Of a stretch of DNA of 64,000 bases, positions 8,422 to 16,758 are shown in pieces. The notes under the pieces were generated by a model. The model was not told the DNA's origin. It saw nothing but the letters and a program-made list of their open reading frames with translations, and made no database searches. Each line of letters starts with the position of its first letter. Within the stretch, counting starts at the first letter, position 1. Source of the DNA: Microcella sp. Lineage in GTDB: Bacteria; Actinomycetota; Actinomycetes; Actinomycetales; Microbacteriaceae. The translations under genes were made by a program, and so were the position numbers. The DNA lies in assembly GCF_025808395.1 (NCBI RefSeq), contig NZ_CP075524.1, forward strand, positions 868,001 to 932,000, in the 5' to 3' direction.

Positions 8422-8691
8422 ATGCCTCGCGACCAAGACAACCCGAGTCTGAAAGACCCCGAGTTGTACGAGAAGCTGCGCGATGAGGGCGCCTCGGCTG
8501 AGAAGGCGGCGCGCATCTCGAACGCGGCTGCGCGCGATGGCAGGTCGAACGTCGGTCGACGCGGGGCCGAAGCCCGAGACTACGACGATCGCACGGTCGA
8601 AGAGTTGCGGCAACGCGCTCGCGAACTCGGTCTCACCGGCTACAGCAGCAAGCGCAAGGCAGAACTCATCTCTCTGCTGCGTGAGCACTGA
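8422..8691 (+). CDS. Small Rho-N/SAP-like domain protein (DUF7218-type)
   Basis: An 89-residue hydrophilic protein. The first half (DQDNPSLKDPELYEKLRDEG, then SAEKAARISNAAA) is a charged helical region, and the last 35 residues (TVEELRQRARELGLTGYSSKRKAELISLLREH) form the helix-extension-helix of a Rho N-terminal or SAP-like nucleic-acid-binding motif. Proteins of this kind are widespread in actinobacteria and are often linked to chromatin or plasmid-stabilisation annotations, without proven function. A GGAG-type ribosome site (ACAGGAGCC) precedes the ATG. It stands alone upstream of the sugar kinase gene. Confidence 0.8.
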   Translation: MPRDQDNPSLKDPELYEKLRDEGASAEKAARISNAAARDGRSNVGRRGAEARDYDDRTVEELRQRARELGLTGYSSKRKAELISLLREH

Positions 8692-8711
8692 ACGGCACGC
8701 GGGGGTGCTCG

Positions 8712-9746
8712 ATGAGCAAATCATCGCAGGCGGGCGACCGCGAACACCGCAACGGCAGGCCGAGAGGGCGCGCCGTGATCTTCGCCCCCGCCCCGTTGCT
8801 GACCATCACGATCGAAGACTCCCCCGGTGACGGACAAGTGCACCTGCACGCAGGGGGGCAAGGCGTGTGGCAGGCTCGCATGCTCGCGAGCATGGGCACG
8901 ACGACGACCATGTGCGCGAGCTTCGCAGGCGAGAGCGGGCGCGTGCTGCAGAACCTCATCACTCACGACGAGGGGTTCGACCTCGTCGCCGTCGAGCGCG
9001 ACGGCGACGGCGCTGTCTACATTCATGATCGCCGAGGCGGCGAACGGCAAGCGGTCATCGAGACCGATGGTGAGCCGCTCAGCAGGCACGCACTCGATGA
9101 GCTGTACGGCCTCACGATCGGTGAGGCGATGAAGAGCGATGTGACCCTCTTGAGTGGTCCGGCCGGCAGCAAGACCCTACCTGCCGACGCCTACCGTCGA
9201 CTCGCCGCAGATCTGCGGTCGTGCCACTGCCACGTGGTCGTCGACCTTGCGGGCGATCGACTCGAGTCTGCTCTTGCCGGAGGCGTCGACGTGGCGAAGG
9301 TGAGCCACGAAGAGCTCATGGCCGATGATCGCATCACCGATGACGACGAGGGTCAGATCATCGATGCGCTGCGCACCATGCACCACGAAGGCGCCGACGT
9401 GGTGGTCGCCACTCGCGCCGACCGCGGCATGCTCGTGCTCGAGCAGGGCCAGGTGCACCGTGTGACTGCTCCGATCATGGAGGTGGTCGACTCACGAGGC
9501 GCGGGCGACTCGTTCACCGGAGCGCTGGCGGCGACCCTGGCGCGCGGAGCCAGCCTGCACCGAGCCATTCGCGTGGGTGCCGCCGCCGGGGCCCTCAATG
9601 TCACTCGTCACGGGCTGGGCACCGGAGACGCCGCGGCCATCCTGCGGCTGAGCGAGCTCGTGAGCATCACACCCCTCGACGAAGACCCGCCCGACAACCT
9701 GCATCTCTCGCCCGATGAGCTGGCGGGGCTCATCGATCGGAGCTGA
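8712..9746 (+). CDS. PfkB-family carbohydrate kinase
   Basis: A 344-residue ribokinase-fold enzyme. The first 25 residues are hydrophilic, then the fold begins (VIFAPAPLLTITI). HAGGQGVWQARMLASMG corresponds to the family's N-terminal substrate-binding signature, and DSRGAGDSFTGAL (about residues 260-272) is PfkB signature 2 with the catalytic aspartate in GAGD. The form resembles 1-phosphofructokinase and tagatose-6-phosphate kinases more than ribokinase, but no phosphotransferase genes adjoin it and the substrate is open. The gene lies 6 bases before surE and probably shares a transcript with it. Confidence 0.85.
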   Translation: MSKSSQAGDREHRNGRPRGRAVIFAPAPLLTITIEDSPGDGQVHLHAGGQGVWQARMLASMGTTTTMCASFAGESGRVLQNLITHDEGFDLVAVERDGDGAVYIHDRRGGERQAVIETDGEPLSRHALDELYGLTIGEAMKSDVTLLSGPAGSKTLPADAYRRLAADLRSCHCHVVVDLAGDRLESALAGGVDVAKVSHEELMADDRITDDDEGQIIDALRTMHHEGADVVVATRADRGMLVLEQGQVHRVTAPIMEVVDSRGAGDSFTGALAATLARGASLHRAIRVGAAAGALNVTRHGLGTGDAAAILRLSELVSITPLDEDPPDNLHLSPDELAGLIDRS

Positions 9747-9752
9747 CCGCCC

Positions 9753-10520
9753 GTGCACGCACTCATCACGAACGACGACGGCATCGACTCTGCCGGACTC
9801 TGCGCGCTCGCGGTCGCGGCGCGCGACGCGGGCTATGACGTCACCGTCGCGGCGCCAGCCGAAGAGGCGAGCGGCAGCAGCGCCTCCATCACCGCCTCAG
9901 AAGCCGATGCCGTAACCGCTGCCGGAGGGCACGGTCGAATCAGGGTGACGGCGACCCAGCTGCCCGACCTCGATGTTCCTGCGTTCCGCGTCTATGCTGC
10001 ACCCGCCCTCATCGCCCTGATCGCGGCGCACTCGGCGTTCGGGCCCGCGCCCGACCTCGTGCTCTCGGGAATCAACCGGGGCGCCAATGTCGGTCGCGCC
10101 ATTCTGCACTCGGGAACCGTGGGCGCAGCCCTCACGGGCGGAGTGAACGGTGCGCGCGGGCTCGCCGTGTCGCTCGCCGTCGCGCACAGCCGTGCCCGCG
10201 CTCACTGGCAGACAGCGGCCGATGTCTCTGCTCGAGTCTTCACCGTGCTCGAGGCGCTCGAGCCGGGCACCGTGCTCAATCTCAATGTTCCGAACCTGCC
10301 GCACGCTGACGGCATCGACCTCGTCGAGGCGCCGCTGGCCGCGTTCGGCATCGTGCAGACGACGATGACCGAAGCGCACGACGAGCACATCGCACTCTCG
10401 ATCGCCGACCCGCCTGATCGCTTCGAGCCCGGCACCGACGCCGCGCAGCTGGCGGCGGGCGCGGCCACGATCACGAGCATCCGATCGGTCATGCAATCAG
10501 ACGTGCCCGTCTTTTCCTGA
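9753..10520 (+). CDS. surE: 5'/3'-nucleotidase SurE
   Basis: A 255-residue SurE phosphatase that dephosphorylates nucleoside 5'- and 3'-monophosphates and is linked to stationary-phase survival. The GTG start gives the diagnostic N-terminus ALITNDDGIDSAG with the metal-binding NDDG (residues 7-10), followed by the VAAPAEEASGSSASI loop and the SGINRGANVG motif (around 105-115) that completes the metal site. It follows the PfkB-type kinase by 6 bases. Its 3' end overlaps the convergent HNH gene by 24 bases (10497-10520). Confidence 0.93.
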   Translation: MHALITNDDGIDSAGLCALAVAARDAGYDVTVAAPAEEASGSSASITASEADAVTAAGGHGRIRVTATQLPDLDVPAFRVYAAPALIALIAAHSAFGPAPDLVLSGINRGANVGRAILHSGTVGAALTGGVNGARGLAVSLAVAHSRARAHWQTAADVSARVFTVLEALEPGTVLNLNVPNLPHADGIDLVEAPLAAFGIVQTTMTEAHDEHIALSIADPPDRFEPGTDAAQLAAGAATITSIRSVMQSDVPVFS

Positions 10521-10856
10521 CCCCGCGACGACGCGATTCGCGACCAGCCGCTCGAGAAATCGGCGTTCGTCACGCCGGGTGCGCCGCATCCAACTCGTCA
10601 CTTCGCTGTTCGACTTGCTCGCGTTGCAGGGCCCGCACGCTGGCACGATGTTGTCGAGGGTGTACCGGCCGCCTCGCGCGATGGGCTGCACGCAGTCACG
10701 CTGCAGCGGGCGATCGGTGGCTTCGCAGTAGGCGCACCCGCCCCACCGCGTCTTCAGGTCATCCCACTGCGCTGGCGTCAGGTCATGCTCGACAGCGGCA
10801 ATGCGGCGCTGTCGTCGCCGAGCGGCCCTGGCCTGGCGACTGTGGGGATGAGGCAT
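10497..10856 (-). CDS. HNH endonuclease-fold protein with altered catalytic position
   Basis: A 119-residue basic protein with the zinc-binding HNH layout: C41-x2-C44, DCVQPIARGG (about 54-63), the TLDN strand and VPACGPCNASK (C74-x2-C77). In typical HNH enzymes the beta-strand reads D-H-x-x-P with His as general base; here the position is Cys (DCVQP), so activity may be changed or lost. The N-terminus is rich in arginine (RQARAARRRQRR), suitable for nucleic-acid binding. A 100-base portion of the gene is repeated at 12306-12405. It overlaps surE at the 3' end. Confidence 0.8.
   Translation of the reverse strand: MPHPHSRQARAARRRQRRIAAVEHDLTPAQWDDLKTRWGGCAYCEATDRPLQRDCVQPIARGGRYTLDNIVPACGPCNASKSNSEVTSWMRRTRRDERRFLERLVANRVVAGSGKDGHV
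10651..10750. repeat. Direct repeat copy A (inside HNH gene)
   Basis: This 100-base stretch of the intact HNH gene matches 12306-12405 at 92 positions without gaps by hand alignment. The same orientation makes it a direct repeat bracketing the LAXTG surface-protein gene. Confidence 0.85.
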
Positions 10857-10981
10857 TCGTTAAGCGTAGATCGGGGCTTGCTCTCGGGGGCGCACCGAAC
10901 CGCTGACCAAGTACGCTCAGCAGACACGCGTCGAACGGGACGATTCACCTGCTCGCTCGAGACAGTTCACCGGAGAACCCC

Positions 10982-12289
10982 ATGACGCTTGTGCCCCGCG
11001 CCACTGCTGCGACTTCTGCCACGATCGGCCTCGCTGCCCTCGCCCTCGTCATGACGAGTGTCGCGCCAGCCGCCGCCGCCGACCTCGCTCCGGTCGACGA
11101 GCGCTTCGATGTGGCCGACGTCGCCTCGAACGGCTTCACGACATGGACTGTGCCGACAAACATCTGCTCGATCGACGTCACCGCTGCGGGCGGCAACGGC
11201 GGTGCGGCGACCGAGCGACCGGGGGCATCCCGGGGGCTCGGCGCCATCATCGCTACACGCACCACGGTGACGCCTGGCGATGTCTTGACCGTCGCGGTCG
11301 GCGCGCGCGGTGTCGACGGCCGTCCCGGCGGAGAACCGGGCGGCGGCACGAGCTACTTCCAGGGTGGCGGCGGCGGGGGCGGATGGAGTGGCCTCGCAAC
11401 CGGTGCCGTTCCCAGCCATGCGAACGTGGTGATCGTCGCAGGCGCGGGCGGTGCAGCAGGCAACTGGATGACCGCGCATGGCGGCAACGCCGGTGCCAAT
11501 GCGCCTGACGTGTACTACGAGTGGGGTCCGGCGTGGGTCGGCGGCGGCAAAGCCGGCACCGATACGCAGGGAGGGGCCGGGGGCACCGGCGCTCTCACCG
11601 GCTGGCCTGGAACAGCATTGGCGGGGGGCACGGCCCAGAGCACGGGTGGTGGTGGAGGCGCCGGGTACTTTGGCGGTGGAGGCGGCACAGTCAACTATGT
11701 GCAGAGCGGCGGGGGCGGCGGCTCGAGCTTTCCCCTCACGGGTAGCGCCGACCGGTTGTCGTTCTCGATCAAGCAAGTGACCGACCCCGACAACGGCTGG
11801 GTCGTCATCAGCTTCGACCCCACCGACGCGGCCGACACCTGCATGACGCCGGTGACCAGCGCATCGGGCCCCAACGGCGAACCGCTCGCGGGCCAGACGG
11901 TTGGCCCCGGCGACACGTTCGAACTCGAGGGCAGCGACTGGCCAGCCGGTGAGGTGCTCACGTTCTCGTTCGAGACGCCGAGCACAGCACTCGGCACCGT
12001 CACCGTCGGGCTCGACGGCACTTTCACGTTCACCGGCCTGGTACCTAACGACGCGACGCCGGGCGCGCATCGCGTCGTGCTCACGCCAACCTCGGCCACG
12101 CTCGCGACCGTGCGCTACGACGTCACCGTCGCAGAGGTCGCCGCACCCGGCGTCGACGGCCCCGAACTGGCCGATACCGGAGTCAGCCGCGACACGGTCT
12201 TGACGACCGCCGTAGCCGCCGTCGCACTGCTGCTGGCGGCCGGCGCTCTCGCAGGGGCCCGCCATCGACGAGGTACTGCCGCGCGCTAG
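10982..12289 (+). CDS. Glycine-rich cell-surface protein with LAXTG sorting signal
   Basis: A 435-residue secreted protein. Residues 1-36 form a signal peptide ending in VAPAAAAD. A very glycine-rich region (about 60-275, with runs such as GGGGGGGW and GGAGYFGGGGG) follows, resembling glycine-rich receptor ligand-binding-type domains. Next is an Ig-like module (about 295-385, with GPGDTFELEGSDWPAGEVL). The end is ELADTG, a hydrophobic helix (VLTTAVAAVALLLAAGALA) and the basic tail RHRR. LAXTG is the motif used by class E sortases in high-GC Gram-positives, so the protein is probably linked to the cell wall. The gene is bracketed by an intact HNH gene and an HNH fragment. No enzymatic motif is seen. 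Confidence 0.85.
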   Translation: MTLVPRATAATSATIGLAALALVMTSVAPAAAADLAPVDERFDVADVASNGFTTWTVPTNICSIDVTAAGGNGGAATERPGASRGLGAIIATRTTVTPGDVLTVAVGARGVDGRPGGEPGGGTSYFQGGGGGGGWSGLATGAVPSHANVVIVAGAGGAAGNWMTAHGGNAGANAPDVYYEWGPAWVGGGKAGTDTQGGAGGTGALTGWPGTALAGGTAQSTGGGGGAGYFGGGGGTVNYVQSGGGGGSSFPLTGSADRLSFSIKQVTDPDNGWVVISFDPTDAADTCMTPVTSASGPNGEPLAGQTVGPGDTFELEGSDWPAGEVLTFSFETPSTALGTVTVGLDGTFTFTGLVPNDATPGAHRVVLTPTSATLATVRYDVTVAEVAAPGVDGPELADTGVSRDTVLTTAVAAVALLLAAGALAGARHRRGTAAR

Positions 12290-12305
12290 CATCACGGCGT
12301 CTGTG

Positions 12306-12405
12306 TTGTCGAGGGTGTATCGGCCGCCTCGTGCGATGGGCGGCACGCAGTCGCGCTGCAGGGGGCGACTGGTGGCTTCGCAGTAGGCGCACCCGCCCCA
12401 TCGCG
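12306..12405 (-). pseudogene. HNH gene fragment (direct repeat copy B)
   Basis: On the minus strand this encodes RWGGCAYCEATSRPLQRD and continues CVPPIARGGRYTLDN, then loses similarity just before the second zinc-binding CxxC. It is 92% identical over 100 bases to the intact HNH gene at 10651-10750. It lacks a start codon, the N-terminal arginine region and the C-terminal cysteines, so it is a remnant. Confidence 0.85.
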
Positions 12406-12420
12406 CCGCAGCTCTGCGGC
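12405..12420 (+). terminator. Possible hairpin downstream of surface-protein gene
   Basis: GCCGCAG and CTGCGGC form a perfect 7-base stem around a 2-base loop. It lies 115 bases after the surface-protein stop and 43 bases before the LuxR gene. There is no T-run, so terminator function is tentative. Confidence 0.3.
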
Positions 12421-12463
12421 CGCTCGCGCGAGACGACGATCGATACCGGATTCGCGCTGTGAG

Positions 12464-13774
12464 GTGCACACTGGTGCTGTGGGGCGGTCGAGTGGTGCGG
12501 GCGGGGGAACGAACCTCGCTCTGCGCGCCGTCACGCCCGTGCTCGTGCTCGTCGTGTGCATCGCGGCAGCGGTGTCGCTCATCGTGGCCCGCGGCGCCGA
12601 CGTCGCGACCTATGTCACGCATCCCGTGTCGATCGTGGCCCTGGGTGGAGCCGCCGTGTCGATCGCCGCGATCGCGAGCGGGCGCAAGCTGCTCACGACC
12701 GGCTCGACGTCGTGGCTGCTCGCGCTCTCCGCGAGCGTGACGGTCTACCTGGCGCTCGGGGCCATCGCGACCGCCACTCACGACCCATCGGGGCCGAGCT
12801 CGGTGTGGGTCGGGCTGTGGGGCGCGTGGTGGATCGTGCCGCTCGTCATCGTGCAGCTCACCGCGCTGCGCATCGAGTTGATCACGCCGCGGTGGGCTGC
12901 CGTGCTGGTCGTCGTGACCGCCATCGCGGTGGCAGTGGCGACCATGCTCGCAGCGCCCTCTGCACCGTTCATGGGCGTGGCCCCGGCGGCGCCAGCTGGC
13001 TGGAACTCTTCGCTCATCTTGAGCCTGCTGACACTGCTGATCTGCACCGCCCTCGTCGTCGCCCCACTCGCCCTCGCCCTGCGCGCTCGACGCACCCCTG
13101 CCCAGCACAGAGCGGCAGCCCTGCTCGTGGCAGTGGCCTCGTCGGTGCCACCACTCTTGATCGTCGTGTGCGTGGGCCTGGCAGTGCTCACCTCGGGCGG
13201 CGATGTTGCGCCCACTCTCGGCAGCGTCGCATACTACGTCGCCTACTCGATCGGGTTGCTCGTCGCCGCCGTCGCCCTGACTGCCGCAGACCGACTCATG
13301 ACCCTTCGCCCACGCTCGCCCGCAGATCGACTCGTGCGCACGATGGTGCTGGGGGTCAGCGCCAGCTACGGCGTGGTCGCTATCGTGATCGCGGGCACCT
13401 GGATCAGTGCGACCCTCTCTGACGTCGGCACTACGGCGACAGTCGTGGCGATCACCACCCTGGTGCTCGGCGTCGCCCTTCTGTGGTGGCGTGCTTCGAC
13501 CGCCCTGCTGCGCCACGACAGACCCGCTGTCGATGAGCCTCTCACTGCTCGACTGGTGCTCTTGAGCCCCCGAGAGAACGAAGTGCTCGCACTCGTCGCA
13601 GACGGATGCCGCGACGCCGACATCGCCGCTCGCCTTCACTTGTCTCAGAGAACGGTCGAAGCGCACTTGCGCCGCGTGTTTCAGAAGCTGCAGCTCGACG
13701 CCGATGATGGTCGCAATCGTCGATTGGTCGCCGCTCGAGTCTGGCTCGAGTCGTCGACGTTGCGTTCTGGCTGA
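12464..13774 (+). CDS. LuxR-family regulator with N-terminal multi-pass membrane domain
   Basis: A 436-residue protein. About residues 20-340 carry eight or so hydrophobic helices (for example VTPVLVLVVCIAAAVSLIVA and TATVVAITTLVLGVALLWW). A C-terminal LuxR/GerE helix-turn-helix follows at about 362-425: LSPRENEVLALVADGCRD, then ADIAARLHLSQRTVEAHLRRVF. There is no receiver domain, so it is a one-component membrane regulator that probably senses an envelope signal. The start is a GTG just after the HNH remnant; other GTG codons nearby are possible. The nearest upstream gene is the LAXTG protein, a possible but unproven target. Confidence 0.82.
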   Translation: MHTGAVGRSSGAGGGTNLALRAVTPVLVLVVCIAAAVSLIVARGADVATYVTHPVSIVALGGAAVSIAAIASGRKLLTTGSTSWLLALSASVTVYLALGAIATATHDPSGPSSVWVGLWGAWWIVPLVIVQLTALRIELITPRWAAVLVVVTAIAVAVATMLAAPSAPFMGVAPAAPAGWNSSLILSLLTLLICTALVVAPLALALRARRTPAQHRAAALLVAVASSVPPLLIVVCVGLAVLTSGGDVAPTLGSVAYYVAYSIGLLVAAVALTAADRLMTLRPRSPADRLVRTMVLGVSASYGVVAIVIAGTWISATLSDVGTTATVVAITTLVLGVALLWWRASTALLRHDRPAVDEPLTARLVLLSPRENEVLALVADGCRDADIAARLHLSQRTVEAHLRRVFQKLQLDADDGRNRRLVAARVWLESSTLRSG

Positions 13775-13878
13775 CCTGCTCGAGGCGAAGTTAAGGGCTG
13801 ACCCTGATGCCGGGCCGCTGCTCGTTGCGCGACGCTGACGACGACACTCACGTCACGTCAGAGCGAAAGGCCTCAGCC

Positions 13879-14532
13879 ATGTCTCATCAGCAACCTCGTC
13901 AGATCTCCGTCACGCTGTTCACTCTTCTCGTTCTCGGCGTGCTGATGCGCGCGACATTCTTGCTGTGGCATCCGCCGTTCGACACCGACTTCTACGACTA
14001 CGAGACGATGGCGGGTCTGCGCGAGTCATGGTTCGTGATGCACTTCTTCGTCGGCGCCCCTGGTGTCGTCATCGCCTTCGTCACGTTCGGGATGCTCGCC
14101 GTGACGCTCGCCAGCACCGGCAGGGTGGCCCAGACGCTGGCTCTCGCCGGCACCCTCGTGGCGAGTGCTGGGGCTCTGCTGTTCGGGTTCGGGCTGGCCG
14201 CCGAGGGAGTCGTCTGGCAGTGGACGACCGACCCCGCGGTGATCGACCCCGCTTCTGGTGCCGCCCTGCTGCGTGGTATCGAGGCCGCTCCCCTGACGAC
14301 GCCGCTAATCATGCTGGGCAGCGCTGTGCTCATTCCCCTGGGGGTGCTGCTGCTGCTGGTCGCGATGCTCATCGCTCGCACGGTGCCGCGGTGGCTGCTC
14401 ATAGCGACCTTCGCCATCTTGATCATCGGTGCCGTGGTGCCACCGGTGCCGATGGTCGCCGCAGTGTCGGTGGCGCTGCAGTCGATCGCCCTCATCGCGA
14501 TCGGCTTTTTCGCAGTGCGAACACCGAAGTAA
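13879..14532 (+). CDS. Hypothetical multi-pass membrane protein
   Basis: A 217-residue protein with about six membrane helices (VTLFTLLVLGVLMRATFLLW, GVVIAFVTFGMLAVTLA, LIPLGVLLLLVAMLI, LLIATFAILIIGAVVPPVP). The only polar feature is the loop FDTDFYDYETMAGLRESW between helices 1 and 2. I do not recognise a family. The ATG at 13879 follows GAAAGG and is preferred over an upstream ATG at 13807 whose extension is hydrophilic and unlike a leader. It lies between the LuxR regulator and the lipid synthase gene on the same strand, with gaps of about 104 and 30 bases. Confidence 0.7.
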   Translation: MSHQQPRQISVTLFTLLVLGVLMRATFLLWHPPFDTDFYDYETMAGLRESWFVMHFFVGAPGVVIAFVTFGMLAVTLASTGRVAQTLALAGTLVASAGALLFGFGLAAEGVVWQWTTDPAVIDPASGAALLRGIEAAPLTTPLIMLGSAVLIPLGVLLLLVAMLIARTVPRWLLIATFAILIIGAVVPPVPMVAAVSVALQSIALIAIGFFAVRTPK

Positions 14533-14562
14533 TCTCGCGACATGCCGTGCTAGCTTCCCGGC

Positions 14563-15318
14563 ATGGCACTGGCGCACTCGAGCACGCTCCCGCGTGGGCG
14601 GCGCTGGCGTGCGATGCGGGCGATCGGCACTCCGGTGCGGCGCTTTCTCGTGATCGCGTCGCTCGGAGTGCCGGTCGTGATCGGCATCGGGCTCTGGCTC
14701 TTCGCCGACGCAGGGCTTCTGGCGATGATCATCGGAGTGATCGCTTTCGTCGGGGGCACGGCCGGTGCGGCATGGCAACTGACGCGTCGGCACTCGCACA
14801 GTCGACTCGGTCTGGCGAACGTGGTCACCCTGCTACGCCTTGCGCTCGTGTCGGCACTCATCATTCCCTTGGTCGGTGCGAGCCCGGCACCCGTCGCGAT
14901 CATCGCCATCGCCACCATCTCGTTGAGCCTCGATGGCGTCGACGGCTGGCTCGCCCGCCGACAGGGGCTGTCGTCTGACTTCGGGGGCAGCTTCGACATG
15001 GAGGTCGACTCGGTCTTCGCCCTCGTGCTGGCACTGCTCGCTGTCGTCGTGGGTGGTGCACCCTGGTTCGTGCTGCTGCTGGGTCTGCCGCGCTACCTGT
15101 TCTGGGTGGCCGGGGCTCTCTGGCCGTGGCTGTACGACCCCTTGCCCTCGCGGTACAGCGGCAAGGTGGTGGCCGTCGTTCAGATGATCACGCTCATCGT
15201 GCTGCAACTGCCCGGGCTGCCGTTCGCGCTCGCGACCGCGCTCACGGTGGGCGTGCTCGCGGCGCTCGGCTGGTCGTTCGGCCGTGACATCGTGTGGCTG
15301 TGGCGGCGCCGAGGCTAG
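14563..15318 (+). CDS. CDP-alcohol phosphatidyltransferase family protein
   Basis: A 251-residue membrane enzyme with the family motif D-G-x2-A-R-x8-G-x3-D-x3-D, visible as DGWLARRQGLSSDFGG then SFDMEVD (about residues 127-149). These aspartates bind the metal used to transfer a phosphatidyl group from CDP-diacylglycerol to an alcohol. About six membrane segments surround it. The first 20 residues are basic (LPRGRRWRAMR). The acceptor alcohol cannot be told from this sequence. The 3' end overlaps the next gene, a predicted flippase, by 25 bases, so the two probably act together on one lipid. Confidence 0.85.
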   Translation: MALAHSSTLPRGRRWRAMRAIGTPVRRFLVIASLGVPVVIGIGLWLFADAGLLAMIIGVIAFVGGTAGAAWQLTRRHSHSRLGLANVVTLLRLALVSALIIPLVGASPAPVAIIAIATISLSLDGVDGWLARRQGLSSDFGGSFDMEVDSVFALVLALLAVVVGGAPWFVLLLGLPRYLFWVAGALWPWLYDPLPSRYSGKVVAVVQMITLIVLQLPGLPFALATALTVGVLAALGWSFGRDIVWLWRRRG

Positions 15319-16244
15319 GGCGCCGCGCGCTCATCGTCGCCGCGCAGGCGCTCGTGACGATCGCCCTGCTCGCGCTGCTCTGGCGGGTCGCCGATGGCGC
15401 AGACGCCGTGCGGGTGCTGCTCGACGCGAAAGCCTGGTTCATCGTCGCGGCTCTCGCAGCCCTCACCCTGCACACCCTGTTCGCCGCCGAGCGCTGGCGC
15501 CTCACAGCCGCAGCTCTCGGCCTCACTCTCGGCCGGGGTCGCGCGCTGCGCGAGTATTACCTGGCGCAAATGGTGAATCAGACCGTGCCGGGCGGGGTGG
15601 TCGGTGACGCTGGGCGCGCCGTGCGCAGCCGCGAACAGGCTGGGCTGACGGTCGCCGCGCAGGCCGTCATCGTCGAGCGCTTCGCCGGTCAGGCGGCGAT
15701 GATCGCCACCATGGTGATCGCGGTGACGATCACCACCCTGCTTCCGGGCGGTCTCGAATGGCCGGGGTGGATGCTCGGGCTCGCCGCCACGATCACCCTC
15801 GTCTCTCTCGCCGGGCTCGCACTGCTGCTCGCTGCCGGACGTGTGCCGGGCCGCTTCGGCGCGCGCGTCGGCGAGCTTGCGCGCACGGCGACGGTCGCGC
15901 TCGTCGGCCCCCGTGTGGTGCTGCACCAACTCGTGCTCAGCGCCGCGACGACGGCGTGCATCCTCGCCGCGTTCGCGTTCAGTGCCCTCGCCGTCGGTCT
16001 CAGCCTGCCGTTCGGCGCCATCGTCTCGCTTGTTCCGCTGATGCTGTTGACGATGCTGATTCCGGTCACCATCAGCGGGTGGGGGCTGCGCGAAGGTGCG
16101 GCCGCCGCGCTGCTGCCGCTCGCCGGTGCCGCCGTGAGCGAGAGTCTCGCCGCCAGCGTGCTGTTCGGCCTGCTCGGCCTCGGGGCGGTGCTGCCGGGCG
16201 CGGTCGTCGTGTGGATGAGCTCGCGCGAGCGAGTGCACAATTGA
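15294..16244 (+). CDS. Lysylphosphatidylglycerol-synthase-type integral membrane protein (UPF0104)
   Basis: A 316-residue protein with about eight membrane helices and the UPF0104/LPG-synthase membrane-domain signatures: the N-terminal RWRLTAAALG loop, the motif QMVNQTVPGGVVGDAGRAVR (about residues 92-111) and the C-terminal TISGWGLREGAAA (about 260-272). It lacks the soluble aminoacyl-transfer domain of MprF, so it is the stand-alone membrane (flippase-like) part. It overlaps the CDP-alcohol phosphatidyltransferase by 25 bases, indicating a joint role in making and moving a lipid. The GTG start at 15294 is one of two close choices (15300 is the other). Confidence 0.85.
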   Translation: MAVAAPRLGRRALIVAAQALVTIALLALLWRVADGADAVRVLLDAKAWFIVAALAALTLHTLFAAERWRLTAAALGLTLGRGRALREYYLAQMVNQTVPGGVVGDAGRAVRSREQAGLTVAAQAVIVERFAGQAAMIATMVIAVTITTLLPGGLEWPGWMLGLAATITLVSLAGLALLLAAGRVPGRFGARVGELARTATVALVGPRVVLHQLVLSAATTACILAAFAFSALAVGLSLPFGAIVSLVPLMLLTMLIPVTISGWGLREGAAAALLPLAGAAVSESLAASVLFGLLGLGAVLPGAVVVWMSSRERVHN

Positions 16245-16284
16245 CTCTCGTCAGCACTGACCGGTGTGCAATACAGTGTGCGGC

Positions 16285-16731
16285 ATGACGACAACGCCCA
16301 TCTCGATCGCCGACCCCCTGTACGGCGCCACCTTCGGGCAAGCGATCGCTCGGTTCTTCACGAAGTACGCAACCTTCTCCGGTCGTGCGAGCCGCTCTGA
16401 ATACTGGTGGTGGCAACTCGCCACCACACTCGTCTACACGGTGGTCGGCGTCGGTGCGGTCGTCATCGGTGTCGCGAACGGCGAGTTGAACACCGACGGT
16501 GACGTGTTCTATCTCGGCCCCGCATTCAACTTCGGCATCGCGGTCTTGGCCATCTGGACTCTGGCGACGCTCGTGCCGCAGATCGCGATCACGGTGCGGC
16601 GCCTGCATGACGCGAATCTCACCGGCTGGCTCGTGCTGCTGCGCCTCGTTGCCTCAGTGGGCGATGTCATCGTGCTCGTGCTCGCAACGCTGCAGTCGAA
16701 TCCGGCCGGCGCGCGGTTCGACAAGCGCTGA
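16285..16731 (+). CDS. DUF805 domain membrane protein
   Basis: A 148-residue protein with the DUF805 hallmarks: the cytoplasmic lead-in FFTKYATFSGRASRSEYWWW (about residues 23-42), three to four membrane helices and the conserved loop VRRLHDANLTGW (about 105-116). The family is widespread in bacteria and has no assigned biochemical role. The ATG at 16285 was preferred over an upstream in-frame start because the family begins about 20 residues before the SGRASRSEYW motif. It ends 27 bases from the convergent DUF1697 gene. Confidence 0.85.
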   Translation: MTTTPISIADPLYGATFGQAIARFFTKYATFSGRASRSEYWWWQLATTLVYTVVGVGAVVIGVANGELNTDGDVFYLGPAFNFGIAVLAIWTLATLVPQIAITVRRLHDANLTGWLVLLRLVASVGDVIVLVLATLQSNPAGARFDKR

Positions 16732-16758
16732 CCTCGCCCACCGGCTGCAGCTCGTCAC

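Noticed and set aside
10967..13666. Very long open frame on the minus strand (about 900 codons) across the LAXTG and LuxR genes
   Set aside because: Its translation is low-complexity, rich in R, H, G and D, with no domain, and it is antisense to two well-supported genes. Long antisense frames are expected in high-GC DNA. Only the HNH-like patch inside it (12306-12405) is real homology.
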